The translations under genes were made by a program, and so were the position numbers. 41,320 bases of DNA, taken from positions 1 through 41,320 of the forward strand of contig JAJRXD010000152.1 of assembly GCA_024276465.1 (NCBI GenBank). Reading direction: 5' to 3'. Shown one piece after another: positions 1-9,170 of this stretch; the stretch's first letter is position 1; each line of letters begins with the position of its first letter. Below the pieces are notes generated by a model that searched no databases, was not told where the DNA came from, and saw only the letters and a list, made by a program, of their open reading frames with translations. The DNA comes from Deltaproteobacteria bacterium (GTDB lineage Bacteria > Desulfobacterota > WTBG01 > CAIYCZ01 > CAIRTM01).

Positions 1-160
1 TATGTTTTTATCCCGTTTTATCGGGATGGAAGTTCCTGGGCGGATAGGTCATCCGCACAGGAGTCTGCGACTGTCTGCGTGAATCTGCGGTTCCAAATAA
101 GTTCTTTTTGATTTTCAACTTAAACACGAAAGAGGGTAAATTAATTACAACAGGCTAAAG

Positions 161-832
161 ATGCACATTCTAATAATCGAAGACGAGAAAAAAACTGCCG
201 GCTTTCTAAAAAAAGGGCTCACAGAAAACGGTTTTGTTGTTGATGTGGCTCACACCGCGGAAGCCGGACTGTTTCAAGCGCATGTTTCAGGCTATGATCT
301 TGTTATTCTTGATATTATGCTGCCTGATAAAAGTGGTTGGGTTGTGTTTGAAGAAATGCGGCGTTCAGGCAACACTACCCCCGTACTTTTTTTAACCGCC
401 AGAGACAGTGTGGAGGACCGCGTAAAGGGACTTGAACTCGGGGCGGACGACTATCTGGTGAAACCTTTCGCCTTCTCCGAGTTGCTTGCCCGTGTCCGGG
501 TTGTGCTGCGCAGGCCACCAGTGCAAAAAGTCCAGACAATAGAGATTGCAGACCTGCAGATTGATCTTTTGAAACGCAAGGTCAGGCGGGCCGGACAGCA
601 GATTGATCTTACACAAAAGGAGTTTGTTCTGCTGTCCCTGTTAGCACAGCGTTCAGGGGATGTTCTTTCCAGGACCATGATCGCTGAGCAGGTCTGGGAT
701 ATGAATTTTGACAGCGATACAAATGTCGTTGATGTGGCCATTCGCCGCCTCCGCTCAAAAGTTGATGACCCGTTCACAGAAAAACTCATACACACCGTGC
801 GTGGTGTAGGCTATGTCCTTGAAAAAAAATAA
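161..832 (+). CDS. OmpR/CopR-family response regulator
   Basis: A 223-residue two-domain transcriptional regulator. The receiver domain covers about residues 1-115: acidic residues E7/D8, phospho-acceptor D51 in the run [10 protein letters not shown]79 and K101 in the LVKPF motif are all present. The winged-helix DNA-binding domain covers about 125-221 and ends with the typical VRGVGYVLE segment. Length is normal for the CusR/CopR/OmpR subfamily. Its last 20 bases overlap the start of the sensor kinase gene, so the pair is one transcription unit and cognate. The regulon cannot be read from sequence; the closest-looking relatives are heavy-metal or copper regulators, but no metal efflux genes lie in the window. 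Function as a phosphorylation-dependent regulator is certain; the signal is unknown. Confidence 0.96.
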   Translation: MHILIIEDEKKTAGFLKKGLTENGFVVDVAHTAEAGLFQAHVSGYDLVILDIMLPDKSGWVVFEEMRRSGNTTPVLFLTARDSVEDRVKGLELGADDYLVKPFAFSELLARVRVVLRRPPVQKVQTIEIADLQIDLLKRKVRRAGQQIDLTQKEFVLLSLLAQRSGDVLSRTMIAEQVWDMNFDSDTNVVDVAIRRLRSKVDDPFTEKLIHTVRGVGYVLEKK

Positions 833-2246
833 AAACCAGCACCCTCCTCCGAAGTCATACTCAATTGTTACGCGTCTGACCCTTGCGTACGCCCTCACAG
901 CCTTTGGAATGCTGACGCTAACAACCGGGTTTTTGTATTATGCCCTTGTTACAACCCTCCACAGCAAAGATGAGCGTTTTCTGGCTGATAAAATATTACA
1001 CTTTCGGAACATTATCCGCTCTCCCCGCCTTGATGTACATGAACTTGAACAGGAAGTGAGGGAAGGGGGCGGCTACCAATTCCACAAGTATTTGGTAAAA
1101 ATTGTAAATGCACATGGCAAATCAATCATGACGTCAGAAACAAGCGATCTGATGGACATGCTTTCATTCCCCCACCCTCATGAGGTCAATGAGAAACCCT
1201 GGAAGACCGGAAAATTCAAATCAACCTCGGGTGAGGTTTTTCTCATGATGTCGGCCTGGGCTGAATGCCATGACTGTTATGGCCACAAAGTGCTCATTAA
1301 TACTGCTCTTAATGTTACTGTTGAAGAGACCATTCTGAAGCAGTACCGAAAACAAATATACCTTGTTTTGATCATTGGCATTTTGCTGGCAGGTATTACC
1401 GGAATGCTTATTGCCCGCCGTGGTTTAAGTTCTTTAAGACGCATTGCCGTTGTTATTCAACGTATCAGGGCTTCACAGCTTCATGAAAGGCTTGCTCCAG
1501 CCAGATGGCCCAGGGAGCTTACAATGCTTGCAACATCATTTGACGAAATGCTTGACCGGCTTGAAGATTCGTTCATCATGCTTTCTCGTTTTTCAACAGA
1601 TATTGCCCACGAACTGAGAACACCATTCAACCATCTCATGGGGGAAACTGAAGTTTCGCTTTCCAAAACCCGAACCATTGAGGAGTATCAACAAATACTC
1701 GAATCAAGCCTGGAGGAATATACGCGGCTTTCGCACATGATCGAAGGGCTGCTCTTTCTGGCCCGTGCAGAAAACACTGATATCAAGCTTGACCGGACAG
1801 AGATCGACCCGCTAAAAGAGATACAGGAGGTTCTGGAATATTATGAAGCTCTGGCTGAAGAAAAAGAAATTCACGTGCAGTGCAGCGGGGGTGGACCAGT
1901 TTATGCTGACCCGCTTCTGCTTCGCAGGGCGGTTACCAATATTCTTTCAAATGCATTCAGGTATTCGCCCTCCGGCACCAATATCAATATCGATGTTCAG
2001 GAAGATGGCGACCAGTTTTTGTCGATTTCAATCAGGGACAACGGTATTGGAATTGAAGCCGAAGAATTGCAGAATATTTTTGAACGATTCTACCGAACAC
2101 CAGGTGCCAAATTTCATGATACCCGGGGTAGCGGATTGGGACTGTCAATAGTCAAATCCATTATGGCCCTGCACGGCGGAACAATCGAGGTCCTCAGCAG
2201 GCCTTCACAGGGTACCACGGTTATCCTCAGATTTCCCGCTAAATAG
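813..2246 (+). CDS. Membrane sensor histidine kinase, heavy-metal-sensor type
   Basis: A 477-residue inner-membrane kinase paired with the regulator it overlaps by 20 bases. Membrane helices lie at about residues 20-45 and 180-200 and bracket a periplasmic sensor domain of roughly 130 residues. A HAMP linker follows (about 200-255). The HisKA domain carries the phospho-accepting H266 in the segment IAHELRTP. The ATPase domain shows an N box ([11 protein letters not shown]), G1 box ([10 protein letters not shown]) and G2 box ([11 protein letters not shown]). The sensor domain contains C152, H153, C155 and H158, a compact CHxC..H cluster near the membrane that could bind a metal ion or respond to redox. 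That is an inference; related CusS proteins bind metal through other residues. The input signal and targets are not known. Confidence 0.94.
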   Translation: MSLKKNKNQHPPPKSYSIVTRLTLAYALTAFGMLTLTTGFLYYALVTTLHSKDERFLADKILHFRNIIRSPRLDVHELEQEVREGGGYQFHKYLVKIVNAHGKSIMTSETSDLMDMLSFPHPHEVNEKPWKTGKFKSTSGEVFLMMSAWAECHDCYGHKVLINTALNVTVEETILKQYRKQIYLVLIIGILLAGITGMLIARRGLSSLRRIAVVIQRIRASQLHERLAPARWPRELTMLATSFDEMLDRLEDSFIMLSRFSTDIAHELRTPFNHLMGETEVSLSKTRTIEEYQQILESSLEEYTRLSHMIEGLLFLARAENTDIKLDRTEIDPLKEIQEVLEYYEALAEEKEIHVQCSGGGPVYADPLLLRRAVTNILSNAFRYSPSGTNINIDVQEDGDQFLSISIRDNGIGIEAEELQNIFERFYRTPGAKFHDTRGSGLGLSIVKSIMALHGGTIEVLSRPSQGTTVILRFPAK

Positions 2247-2375
2247 CCAGTCCTGCTATCGTTTTTTCGTTGCAGAAATGTAATAACCCGGTAGTCGTAC
2301 AGCAAGATATCTTGAGTAAATAAATTTGTTGGTTGCTTTTATTCCTGGATTTTGTTATATTTGGAGATATAGAAT

Positions 2376-2624
2376 ATGTGCAGAAGTTGTGCTGAGCAAG
2401 ACAAAAGCCCAACAGGAAGCAAAAATCACTGGCTTTATAGCCAGTTTCAAAAAAGATCAGTTTGGGAGAAGACCCGGGAAATTTCGGACCTGTATACAGA
2501 TGTCAGCACAGTAACAGGGGAAAGGTTCATTTGCCTGACCAGAAACGAAAATTTGGAAGACAGATTAAAAAAAGACCTTTACTTCGATATGCTCAAAAAA
2601 AGTCGTTGCAGTAGCAGCGACTGA
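2376..2624 (+). CDS. Small hypothetical protein, 82 residues
   Basis: I do not recognise a family. The reading frame begins at ATG with GGAG nine bases upstream, which supports translation. The product is hydrophilic, lysine-rich in its second half, has no membrane segment, and starts MCRSC, giving a Cys pair at the N-terminus with a third Cys in FICLTR and a fourth near the end (SRCSSS). It lies between the two-component system and the oxaloacetate decarboxylase operon and is followed by a terminator-like hairpin at 2709-2753. A 62-residue frame starting at 2326 overlaps it without a better ribosome site. It may be a real small gene or chance coding; homologues in related genomes would decide. 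Confidence 0.4.
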   Translation: MCRSCAEQDKSPTGSKNHWLYSQFQKRSVWEKTREISDLYTDVSTVTGERFICLTRNENLEDRLKKDLYFDMLKKSRCSSSD

Positions 2625-2708
2625 TATATCAAAACAATAAAAAAATATTTTTTCTTTCGGCAATCGAGTTAGAAAACATTCTCATATAGAGAAGGTTAGC
2701 TAAACAGT

Positions 2709-2753
2709 AAGCCGGAGCTCAAAACCTCTTAAAAGGCAGAGTCCCGGCTTTTT
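2709..2753 (+). terminator. Intrinsic terminator or attenuator before oadG
   Basis: AAGCCGG followed by GAGCTC pairs with GAG and CCGGCTT about 25 bases later, and the descending arm runs into TTTTT. This fits a rho-independent terminator for the two-component/small-ORF unit. It ends about 70 bases before the oadG start, so it could also act as an attenuator in the oad leader. I recognise no riboswitch class. Confidence 0.65.
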
Positions 2754-2825
2754 GCTTCTTTAGCTGTTACGTGACAATCTCACGCTTTTTGTAACCAGAA
2801 ATACAGAATTCAGGAGAGCTAAAAC

Positions 2826-3062
2826 ATGAATCCCTTACTTGCAAGCGGTATGGAACTAATGCTCATAGGAATGGGGGCGGTTTTCGTATTTCTGGCACTC
2901 CTCGTGCTGGTAACCGGTATGATGTCCTCTCTGATTAACAAATATGCACTTGATGCTGGAGCGCAAATTCCGTCCAACAAACCCAACGTCATTGACAATG
3001 AACTGATCCAGGTTATCAAGGAGTCCGTTTACCTGCATCGCCGGCGCCCCGGCAGGAATTAA
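2826..3062 (+). CDS. oadG: Oxaloacetate decarboxylase gamma subunit (OadG-like)
   Basis: A 78-residue single-pass membrane protein. The hydrophobic helix is at about residues 9-35 (MLIGMGAVFVFLALLVLV), followed by a polar tail ending in a basic run RRRPGR. This architecture and its place directly upstream of oadA and oadB identify the small gamma subunit that anchors the alpha subunit to the membrane carboxybiotin decarboxylase. In characterised pumps it also helps bind the zinc of the alpha subunit. A clear ribosome site (AGGAGA) precedes the start. The His/Pro-rich C-terminal tail of some OadG proteins is reduced here to a single LHRRR stretch. A gap of about 80 bases separates it from oadA. 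The assignment rests mainly on context because the family is poorly conserved. Confidence 0.85.
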   Translation: MNPLLASGMELMLIGMGAVFVFLALLVLVTGMMSSLINKYALDAGAQIPSNKPNVIDNELIQVIKESVYLHRRRPGRN

Positions 3063-3143
3063 TCAAATCAATAAGGTCAACATGCTGAATCCCGAAGGTG
3101 GCTTAAAACATGTGCAACTTAATTAAAATAATGGAATGTATCT

Positions 3144-4919
3144 ATGACTACTAAAAAAAAACCCCTTGGTATTACCGAAGTTGTCCTGAGGGATGCTCAT
3201 CAATCGCTTTTTGCTACCCGGCTGCGCATTGACGATATGCTGCCAATTGCCGCAAAGCTTGACCGGATCGGCTTTTGGTCGCTGGAGACTTGGGGCGGTG
3301 CCACTTTTGATGCCTGCATACGTTACCTCGGTGAGGACCCATGGGAGCGCATACGCCGGCTCAAGGCTGCCATGCCCAACACCCGGCAGCAGATGCTTCT
3401 GCGCGGCCAGAATCTCCTGGGCTATCGCCACTATGCCGATGATGTTGTGGAAAAATTTGTGGAGCGTGCCGCGGCAAACGGTGTCGATGTTTTCCGTGTT
3501 TTTGATGCCATGAATGATGTGCGTAATTTGTCAACAGCTGTAAAAGCAGTCCTGAAGCAGAACAAACACGCCCAGGGCACAATTTCATATACTGTCAGCC
3601 CGGTGCACACCCTTAACGTGTGGCTTGATACGGCAAAGGCCATTGAGGACCTAGGCGTCCATTCGATCGTCATTAAAGATATGGCCGGGCTGCTGAAGCC
3701 CTACGCGGCCTATGAACTTGTCGGAAGGCTAAAAGAAACGCTTGCTATCCAGGTGCATCTTCACTGCCATGCCACAACCGGCATGTCCATGGCTACCGCC
3801 CTGAAGGCTGTCGAAGCCGGGGTTGATAATATTGATACTGCCATCTCTTCCATGAGCATGACTTATGGGCACTCACCTACAGAAGCAGTGGTGGCAATGC
3901 TGGAAGAATCCGGGCGCTGTACCGGCCTTGACATTGTAAAGCTTGAGGAAATTGCGGCTTATTTCCGCAATGTCCGAAAAAAATATAAAAAATTTGAAGG
4001 AGCGCTCATGGGCGTTGACTCCCGTATCCTGGTTGCACAGGTGCCAGGTGGCATGTTGACCAATCTGGAAAACCAGCTCAGAGAGCAGGGGGCCGGTGAT
4101 AAACTGGACGATGTTCTGGACGAGATTCCCCGTATTCGTAAAGACCTCGGCTATATCCCCCTGGTAACACCCACGTCCCAGATCGTGGGAACCCAGGCAG
4201 TGCTGAACGTATTGACTGGAAAGCGATATAAGACCATTGCCAAGGAAACGTCAGCCCTGCTGCGGGGAGAATATGGCGCAGCGCCAGCAGACTATAACCA
4301 GGAACTGCAAGAGCGAGTACTTGATGGTGCAGAAGAGATGAAATGCCGGCCCGCTGACAGTCTTGAAAATGAACTTGAAAGCCTGACTGCAGAACTGAAA
4401 GAAAATGCTGCCAAATGTTCTTTTAACCTGGCAGCTGAAGAGGTTGAAGATGTGTTGACTTTTGCCCTGTTTCCTCAGATAGGCCTGAAATTTTTGAAAA
4501 ACCGGGGCAACCCTGATGCCTTTGAACCCGTACCGACTGAAATCTCAGAAGGGGACACCACCGAATCTGGGGGTGTTTACACGGTTACTGTAAACGGCAA
4601 TTCCTATACCGTCCAGGTTGCTGACGGGGGAGAGATCAGCGCTATTGTGCCTTCAGAAGAGACTGCTGCAACAGCCCTTGTCCCACCGGTCTCCAGGGTC
4701 ATCGACGCAGAGCCTCTCTCGGCTCCTCTTGCGGGCAATATTATCAGTGTCAATGTTAAACAGGGTCAGGTTGTCCAGGACGATATGGTTGTAATTATTA
4801 TGGAAGCCATGAAGATGGAAACTGAGGTCTGTGCCCATCGTTCAGGCACTGTTATGAACGTTCATGTCAATGCTGGTGACACCGTTAAAGTTGGTGATCC
4901 CCTGCTTACTATTGCTTAG
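3144..4919 (+). CDS. oadA: Oxaloacetate decarboxylase alpha subunit (biotin carboxyltransferase)
   Basis: 591 residues. It transfers the carboxyl group of oxaloacetate to its own biotin, giving pyruvate and carboxybiotin for the membrane subunit OadB. The N-terminal TIM-barrel carboxyltransferase domain shows VLRDAHQS, the [20 protein letters not shown] signature, [16 protein letters not shown] and the zinc ligands H205 and H207 in [17 protein letters not shown] domain follows (about 300-460). After an acidic linker comes the biotinyl domain (about 520-591) with the biotinylated lysine K557 in EAMKMET. Length matches OadA and the C-terminal half of pyruvate carboxylase. It sits between oadG and oadB, 14 bases from the latter. 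Pyruvate carboxylase subunit B is an alternative reading, but the neighbouring OadB makes a decarboxylase pump more likely. Confidence 0.96.
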   Translation: MTTKKKPLGITEVVLRDAHQSLFATRLRIDDMLPIAAKLDRIGFWSLETWGGATFDACIRYLGEDPWERIRRLKAAMPNTRQQMLLRGQNLLGYRHYADDVVEKFVERAAANGVDVFRVFDAMNDVRNLSTAVKAVLKQNKHAQGTISYTVSPVHTLNVWLDTAKAIEDLGVHSIVIKDMAGLLKPYAAYELVGRLKETLAIQVHLHCHATTGMSMATALKAVEAGVDNIDTAISSMSMTYGHSPTEAVVAMLEESGRCTGLDIVKLEEIAAYFRNVRKKYKKFEGALMGVDSRILVAQVPGGMLTNLENQLREQGAGDKLDDVLDEIPRIRKDLGYIPLVTPTSQIVGTQAVLNVLTGKRYKTIAKETSALLRGEYGAAPADYNQELQERVLDGAEEMKCRPADSLENELESLTAELKENAAKCSFNLAAEEVEDVLTFALFPQIGLKFLKNRGNPDAFEPVPTEISEGDTTESGGVYTVTVNGNSYTVQVADGGEISAIVPSEETAATALVPPVSRVIDAEPLSAPLAGNIISVNVKQGQVVQDDMVVIIMEAMKMETEVCAHRSGTVMNVHVNAGDTVKVGDPLLTIA

Positions 4920-4933
4920 AGGTTAGTTGATTT

Positions 4934-6208
4934 ATGGAAAAACTGATAAAATTATGGCACAGTACAGGCCTGTATCACCTTGAGCCGGGCCAGGTGGTGA
5001 TGATAGCTGTGACCCTGCTGCTTCTGTTTCTGGCAATTAAGAAAAATTTTGAGCCCCTGCTGCTGGTGCCAATCGGTTTTAGCGGCTTACTGGCCAACAT
5101 TCCAAGTGCAGGGCTTGCGGCTTCGGGCGTATCACACGCCCTGCAGTTTGGTACTCCTGATGTTGTGGACTCTATCCAGAACGTGCTCAACGGCCTATCC
5201 TATTATGAAGCGCCTAATGCGATCAGGGAAGCAGCCCGTTCAATTGCCTCGACCGCCGGATTTTCAGATGGTATCCTCTATCTGATCTATCAAATTGGTT
5301 TGCCGACCGGTGTTTTTCCGCTCATGATTTTCATGGGCGTCGGTGCCATGACCGACTTTGGGCCCCTGCTTGCAAACCCCAAAACACTTTTATTAGGAGC
5401 AGCAGCCCAGTTTGGAATTTTTTTTGCTCTGCTGGGTGCCCTGGCATTGACAACCGCGGGCATCGGAATCGATTTCAGTCTCAGGGATGCCGCCTCTATT
5501 GGCATTATCGGAGGTGCTGACGGACCGACTGCCATATTTGTGGCAGGCAGACTCTCGCCTGATCTGTTGGGTGCTATTGCTGTGGCTGCCTATTCGTATA
5601 TGGCACTGGTACCACTGATTCAACCTCCCATTATCCGCGCTCTTACCACTCAAAAAGAGCGGTCCATTAAAATGGAACAACTGCGACATGTCACAAAGCT
5701 TGAAAAGATCATGTTCCCGCTGGTACTCTTAGCGCTTGTGTCTGCCCTGCTGCCTGATGCCGCGCCTCTGCTGGGGATGTTCTGCTTTGGCAATTTGATG
5801 AGGGAATGCGGCGTTGTAGACCGCCTGTCCGAAACTGCCCAGCACGCGCTGATTAACATCGTGACGATCATGCTCGGGCTGGCCGTGGGCGCCAAGCTTC
5901 AAGCATCATCATTTTTGCAGCTTGAAACACTTGGTATTTTACTTCTGGGCCTGGTTGCATTTTCCATAGGAACAGCCGCCGGGGTTTTGATGGCCAAGCT
6001 CATGAATTTTCTCTCCAAAGAAGGTATTAATCCCATCATCGGAGCAGCGGGTGTTTCAGCTGTACCCATGGCAGCACGCGTGGCCAACAAAATGGGGCAG
6101 GAGGCCAACCCGCAAAACTTTCTCCTCATGCATGCCATAGGACCGAATGTGGCGGGCGTTATCGGCTCAGCTGTTGCCGCCGGAATATTGCTAAACTTCG
6201 CAGGCTGA
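4934..6208 (+). CDS. oadB: Oxaloacetate decarboxylase beta subunit, Na+-translocating (OadB/GcdB/MmdB family)
   Basis: A 424-residue polytopic membrane protein with about ten helices. It decarboxylates carboxybiotin carried by the alpha subunit and couples this to sodium export. Family hallmarks are seen: the re-entrant motif [10 protein letters not shown] with D196, the counterpart of the sodium-binding aspartate of characterised Oad[31 protein letters not shown]; and [14 protein letters not shown] near the C-terminus. The same family serves glutaconyl-CoA and methylmalonyl-CoA decarboxylases, but the partner OadA carries a pyruvate-carboxylase-type domain, so oxaloacetate is the likely substrate. 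The enzyme would let the cell turn oxaloacetate decarboxylation into a sodium gradient and a pyruvate supply. It is the last gene of oadGAB. Confidence 0.95.
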   Translation: MEKLIKLWHSTGLYHLEPGQVVMIAVTLLLLFLAIKKNFEPLLLVPIGFSGLLANIPSAGLAASGVSHALQFGTPDVVDSIQNVLNGLSYYEAPNAIREAARSIASTAGFSDGILYLIYQIGLPTGVFPLMIFMGVGAMTDFGPLLANPKTLLLGAAAQFGIFFALLGALALTTAGIGIDFSLRDAASIGIIGGADGPTAIFVAGRLSPDLLGAIAVAAYSYMALVPLIQPPIIRALTTQKERSIKMEQLRHVTKLEKIMFPLVLLALVSALLPDAAPLLGMFCFGNLMRECGVVDRLSETAQHALINIVTIMLGLAVGAKLQASSFLQLETLGILLLGLVAFSIGTAAGVLMAKLMNFLSKEGINPIIGAAGVSAVPMAARVANKMGQEANPQNFLLMHAIGPNVAGVIGSAVAAGILLNFAG

Positions 6209-6735
6209 TCCAAAACAGCACTTAACCATTTACCTTCCTGCCATGTTTCGGTGCAGGGATATGCTTAAAATGCTGATGAGGATACGAACACATAGAAAGA
6301 TTGATGAAATCGCAAAAACCTTTCCAGTGTCATTCCCGCCCGATAACATCGTGACAAAGTACAACCTGAAACCCGCATTATCAAGCAGTTATCTCTTCCA
6401 TCCGTTGCAGTCTGCCTCGACAAAGGCGGAACAGGCATGGCAACTATTTTCAGTTTCATCAAGATTAATTTACTAAAAAATTTGATTTTGATTTTGATTT
6501 TGTTATATTTGATATTGCACGCTAATAAAAAACCGACCCTTGGGGCCGGTTTTTTATATAATCTTTTATCCATGCTTAGAAATCAGTTCGAGCCGGGTTA
6601 TTCTCGTGCACAGCTATACACCCATGTGTAAGGCTGAACAAAAGCAATTTAAAAAACCCATGAAGCGCATATACAAGCTGCGAAACGAAAAACTGATGAT
6701 ATTACAACAGGCCAGGGAGGGATAGACAAAGTCGG
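6209..6735. other. Intergenic region oadB to antiporter
   Basis: 527 bases without a convincing gene. It contains a short run of the six-base unit TTTGAT repeated about four times (near 6480-6500), a strong terminator at 6527-6557, and a 33-codon frame 6624-6725 (starts MCKAEQKQFKKPM, Lys/Arg-rich) that ends ten bases before the antiporter start. That frame has no ribosome site, so I do not call it a gene. A longer frame at 6243-6476 has no recognisable product. Confidence 0.6.
6527..6557 (+). terminator. Bidirectional intrinsic terminator
   Basis: AAAAAACCG-CCC pairs with GGG-CGGTTTTTT around a TT loop. The A run before and T run after the stem let it stop transcription from either side. 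On the + strand it would end the oad operon read-through and insulate the antiporter gene. Confidence 0.85.
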
Positions 6736-8361
6736 ATGAATCAATTAATTATTTTCGATCTTTTAACAATTCTGGTGTCAGGTTTCTTTGCAGGACTTTT
6801 TTGCAGGTTTTTGAAAATCCCTATGCTGGTTGGTTATATTGCTGTTGGTGCATTGGTGGGAAGTGGTGGTTTTGGCTGGATTGGCGGTCAGCACCATGAA
6901 ATTGAATATCTCGCTGAGGCAGGGGCTCTCCTGCTGCTGTTTTCAATCGGGCTTGAATTCTCACTGAAAGAACTGACCAGCCTCGGGCGTCATATTGTGG
7001 TTGGTGGTGCTGTTCAGATGATGCTGGTTGCTCTCCCTGTGGCCTGCTTTGGGATCGCAGCCGGGTTGCCGTGGGAACCCTCCATGTTTTTAGGCCTGTC
7101 AATTGCTTTGAGCTCTACCATCCTGGTCTTCAAATCCCTGGCAGAGTACGGCCAGACGGCAAGCCCGGGCGGGCGGCGCTCGCTTGCCATCCTGCTGTTT
7201 CAGGATATGGCAATTGTACCCATCCTTTTACTTGTACCTCTGCTTACGGGACAAACCTCTGAGAGAAGCATTGTCGATTATATTTTCATGGCAATTAATT
7301 CGACATTTCTAATAGCTACCATCCCGGTACTGCGTAAAATACTGCAATTATGGATATCTCCGTTTCTGTCCAGACAACGCAGCCCCGAATTGATCGTCCT
7401 GTTTGTTTTGTCTCTTCTCGGTGTACTGACAGCAGTCACGTATAAGGCTGGACTCCCACCTTCGCTGGGTGCCTTTGCCTGCGGGCTGGTGCTCAACGGG
7501 AATCGCCTTACCGGCCAGATAGATGCTCTTGTACTTCCATTTCGGGAAACGTTTGCCGCTATATTCTTTGTAAGCCTCGGCATGCTCTTTAACCCCAAAA
7601 TCATTATGCATGCACCGCTATTTGCAGCAGGTGCTTTTGTCAGCATTCTGCTGATCAAATCAACTGCAGGATGCATTGCAGCACGACTGACCGGACTGGC
7701 ATGGCGCCCGTCGTTTGGCATTGGGTTAGGGTTGTCACAGATTGGTGAGTTTGCGTTCATCCTTGCTTTTGCCGGGCTGCAGGCTGGTGTGATTTTAAAA
7801 TCACACTATGATTTTTTGCTGGTTTTTGCTATCGGATCATTGGTGTTAACTCCGATCTTGCTGAAAACAGGTTTCAGGCTGATGGCATACGAAACCTCTT
7901 CAGGGTCTTTTAGTGAAAGTCCCACAGCAGAGTTGATGCAGAATGATCTCCCCAGTGCTCTTATTGTTGGAATTGGCCATATTGGCAAACAGATTTCACT
8001 GCACCTTGAGACGCGGGGGTTTTTAGTCTGTGCAGTGGATTTGAGCCCTGTTAACCTCCATCCTCTATCTCTTCAGGGCATAGCAAGTATTACAGGTGAT
8101 GCCAGAGACCCTGAAACACTTGAGCGTGCGCGTGCAGAGACTGCGCAGCTTGTAATTGTATGTGTGCCTGATGATATAATGGCAGTAGATATTGTTAAGT
8201 CAATTCGCTCATGTAATCCAGACTGCACAATCCTCGTCCGCTGCCGGTACCATCTGACAGCGGAAGAATTGAACAAATTCGGTGCGGATATCATAATCAC
8301 CGAAGAAACTGCCACGGCTAAAGCATTGCTTGATGTGCTTGCAGAAAAAGACATGATTTAA
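6736..8361 (+). CDS. CPA2-family monovalent cation/proton antiporter with TrkA-N domain (KefB/YbaL-like)
   Basis: 541 residues. The first 390 or so form a 12-13 helix Na+/H+-exchanger core: an early LVGYIAVGALVG, the signature LLLFSIGLEFSLKEL, GLSIALSSTILVFKSL, LPPSLGAFACGLVLNG and GLGLSQIGEFAFILAF. A Rossmann TrkA-N domain follows (about 405-525) with VGIGHIGKQ as nucleotide-binding loop and an acidic residue in VCAVDLSP at the end of the second strand, typical for NAD(H) binding. It would exchange potassium or sodium for protons across the inner membrane, gated by nucleotide. The protein stops after TrkA-N and lacks the TrkA-C domain of some relatives. It is monocistronic, with terminators on both sides. 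Ion preference cannot be read from sequence; KefB-like potassium efflux is the best guess. Confidence 0.93.
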   Translation: MNQLIIFDLLTILVSGFFAGLFCRFLKIPMLVGYIAVGALVGSGGFGWIGGQHHEIEYLAEAGALLLLFSIGLEFSLKELTSLGRHIVVGGAVQMMLVALPVACFGIAAGLPWEPSMFLGLSIALSSTILVFKSLAEYGQTASPGGRRSLAILLFQDMAIVPILLLVPLLTGQTSERSIVDYIFMAINSTFLIATIPVLRKILQLWISPFLSRQRSPELIVLFVLSLLGVLTAVTYKAGLPPSLGAFACGLVLNGNRLTGQIDALVLPFRETFAAIFFVSLGMLFNPKIIMHAPLFAAGAFVSILLIKSTAGCIAARLTGLAWRPSFGIGLGLSQIGEFAFILAFAGLQAGVILKSHYDFLLVFAIGSLVLTPILLKTGFRLMAYETSSGSFSESPTAELMQNDLPSALIVGIGHIGKQISLHLETRGFLVCAVDLSPVNLHPLSLQGIASITGDARDPETLERARAETAQLVIVCVPDDIMAVDIVKSIRSCNPDCTILVRCRYHLTAEELNKFGADIIITEETATAKALLDVLAEKDMI

Positions 8362-8470
8362 AAAAATCATCTTGTGTTCAGCTTCGCCTCAGCAAAGCGA
8401 ATTCAAAAATAAGCTTTTCAGTTATTTAACGCTTTCCGTTTAAAAAAAACATCTCCTCTTAATTACAAAA

Positions 8471-8521
8471 ATGTAATGATTCTGCAATCATTCTGTAAGG
8501 TTTATTCTGTATACTTATAAT
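8471..8521 (+). promoter_or_regulatory. Candidate Pho-box promoter
   Basis: Three consecutive 11-base repeats ATGTAATGATT, CTGCAATCATT and CTGTAAGGTTT (8471-8503) resemble PhoB boxes: 7-base CTGTNAT units spaced by 4 bases. A perfect TATAAT (8516-8521) lies 12 bases beyond, with no recognisable -35 hexamer. That is the layout of PhoB-activated promoters, where the box replaces the -35. The first two repeats also form an inverted repeat AATGATT/AATCATT. Regulation by PhoB is inference; no phoB lies in the window. Confidence 0.4.
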
Positions 8522-8527
8522 AAAAAA

Positions 8528-8590
8528 GGGTTGAAAGCTATGTCATGATACCCCCCCCCTCAGTGTCCTCTGGCATAGCCCCCCTTTTTC
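8528..8590 (+). ncRNA. Candidate small RNA with C-rich loop, or antiporter terminator
   Basis: A stem of AAAAAAGGG and GCTATGTCA pairs with TGGCATAGC and CCCTTTTT, enclosing a loop with nine consecutive C residues and a CCTC segment, and ends in a T run. A transcript from the TATAAT at 8516-8521 would be about 60 bases long and consist almost wholly of this hairpin. C-rich loops in some small RNAs pair with Shine-Dalgarno sequences. The same hairpin is also a good intrinsic terminator for the antiporter gene 160 bases upstream; both roles can hold. Confidence 0.35.
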
Positions 8591-8852
8591 TATAATAATA
8601 CGGCTTGACCATGAAGGCGGTGTTAGAATGACGATTTTTATAAACAGGTTAAAGTTTTTTCTGTGCTGCTTTTGCCGGAAATTTCATAGGCAAACAGCAT
8701 GTATAACAGAGGTCCTGAGCAGTCATAAGATGCGTTAAAAAATTGCCACGATCCGTTTCGTATTGCTGCAAACGGTTACTTCCATCACATTGGATAAAAC
8801 TATACCGGCATTTGAATAACGAGTGAAGAAGCATGAAGGCACCAGAATAAAA

Positions 8853-9140
8853 ATGGAAGAGCACAAAACGGATCAGGATCAATTCATCGAGCTTGATGTT
8901 AAAAAGCTTAAACACATAGAAGCGGAACGTAAAAGGATCTTAACATCCGGGATGAACGATATGCATTTCATGCGCTGCCCGCGCTGCAGCCGGACTCTCG
9001 AACAGAAGACAATTACAGATATAGCCATTATTATATGTGCACAGTGTAAAGGAATATGGATAGATGATGAGAGTCTTGCAAAGGTGCTTAGACTTTCCGG
9101 AGATATGGCAGATGATTTTTTTAATCATGCAACAAAATAA
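8853..9140 (+). CDS. TFIIB-type zinc-ribbon mini-protein (first copy)
   Basis: 95 residues from the ATG at 8853; a GTG at 8823 in frame would add ten. The N-terminal half is a charged, probably helical stretch rich in Lys and Glu. The C-terminal half is a zinc ribbon of the zf-TFIIB type: MRCPRC, then CAQCKGIWIDD 16-20 residues later, giving two CxxC knuckles. This family is widespread in bacteria and its molecular role is unknown. It is a clear paralogue of the gene at 9936-10238: the same LHYMRCPKC-like start of the ribbon, the same GIW/GVW-D motif, and a similar C-terminal hydrophobic tail. The pair brackets an acyltransferase and precedes a release-factor homologue. The gene is confidently real; the function is not known. 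Confidence 0.82.
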   Translation: MEEHKTDQDQFIELDVKKLKHIEAERKRILTSGMNDMHFMRCPRCSRTLEQKTITDIAIIICAQCKGIWIDDESLAKVLRLSGDMADDFFNHATK

Positions 9141-9170
9141 TTACACCTGTTCCCCATTAAAGAAGATCAA

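Larger units (their letters stand above)
8362..8852. other. Intergenic region with candidate regulatory RNA
   Basis: About 490 bases without a convincing protein gene. The left third holds the promoter-like and hairpin elements annotated separately (8471-8521 and 8528-8590). In the rest the only frame with a possible ribosome site is a 36-codon one at 8628-8738, which I do not call. Confidence 0.6.

Noticed and set aside
1-160. Repeated TCTGCG and two short inverted repeats (ATCCCG/CGGGAT near 10-27 and GCGGAT/ATCCGC near 40-58) at the window start
   Set aside because: The stems lack T runs, and the upstream gene is outside the window, so no role can be assigned.
2709-2825. Sodium-sensing or other riboswitch upstream of oadGAB
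   Set aside because: Only a simple hairpin with a T run is visible; I see no conserved core of any riboswitch class.
6243-6476. 77-codon frame downstream of oadB
   Set aside because: No ribosome site, no family resemblance, and it runs through to the terminator region with a composition unlike neighbouring genes.
6624-6725. 33-codon Lys/Arg-rich frame just before the antiporter gene, considered as a leader peptide
   Set aside because: No Shine-Dalgarno sequence before its ATG; kept only as a note in the intergenic entry.
8628-8738. 36-codon frame starting MTIFINRLKFF
   Set aside because: A weak ribosome site exists, but it is Cys-rich, short and without further support.
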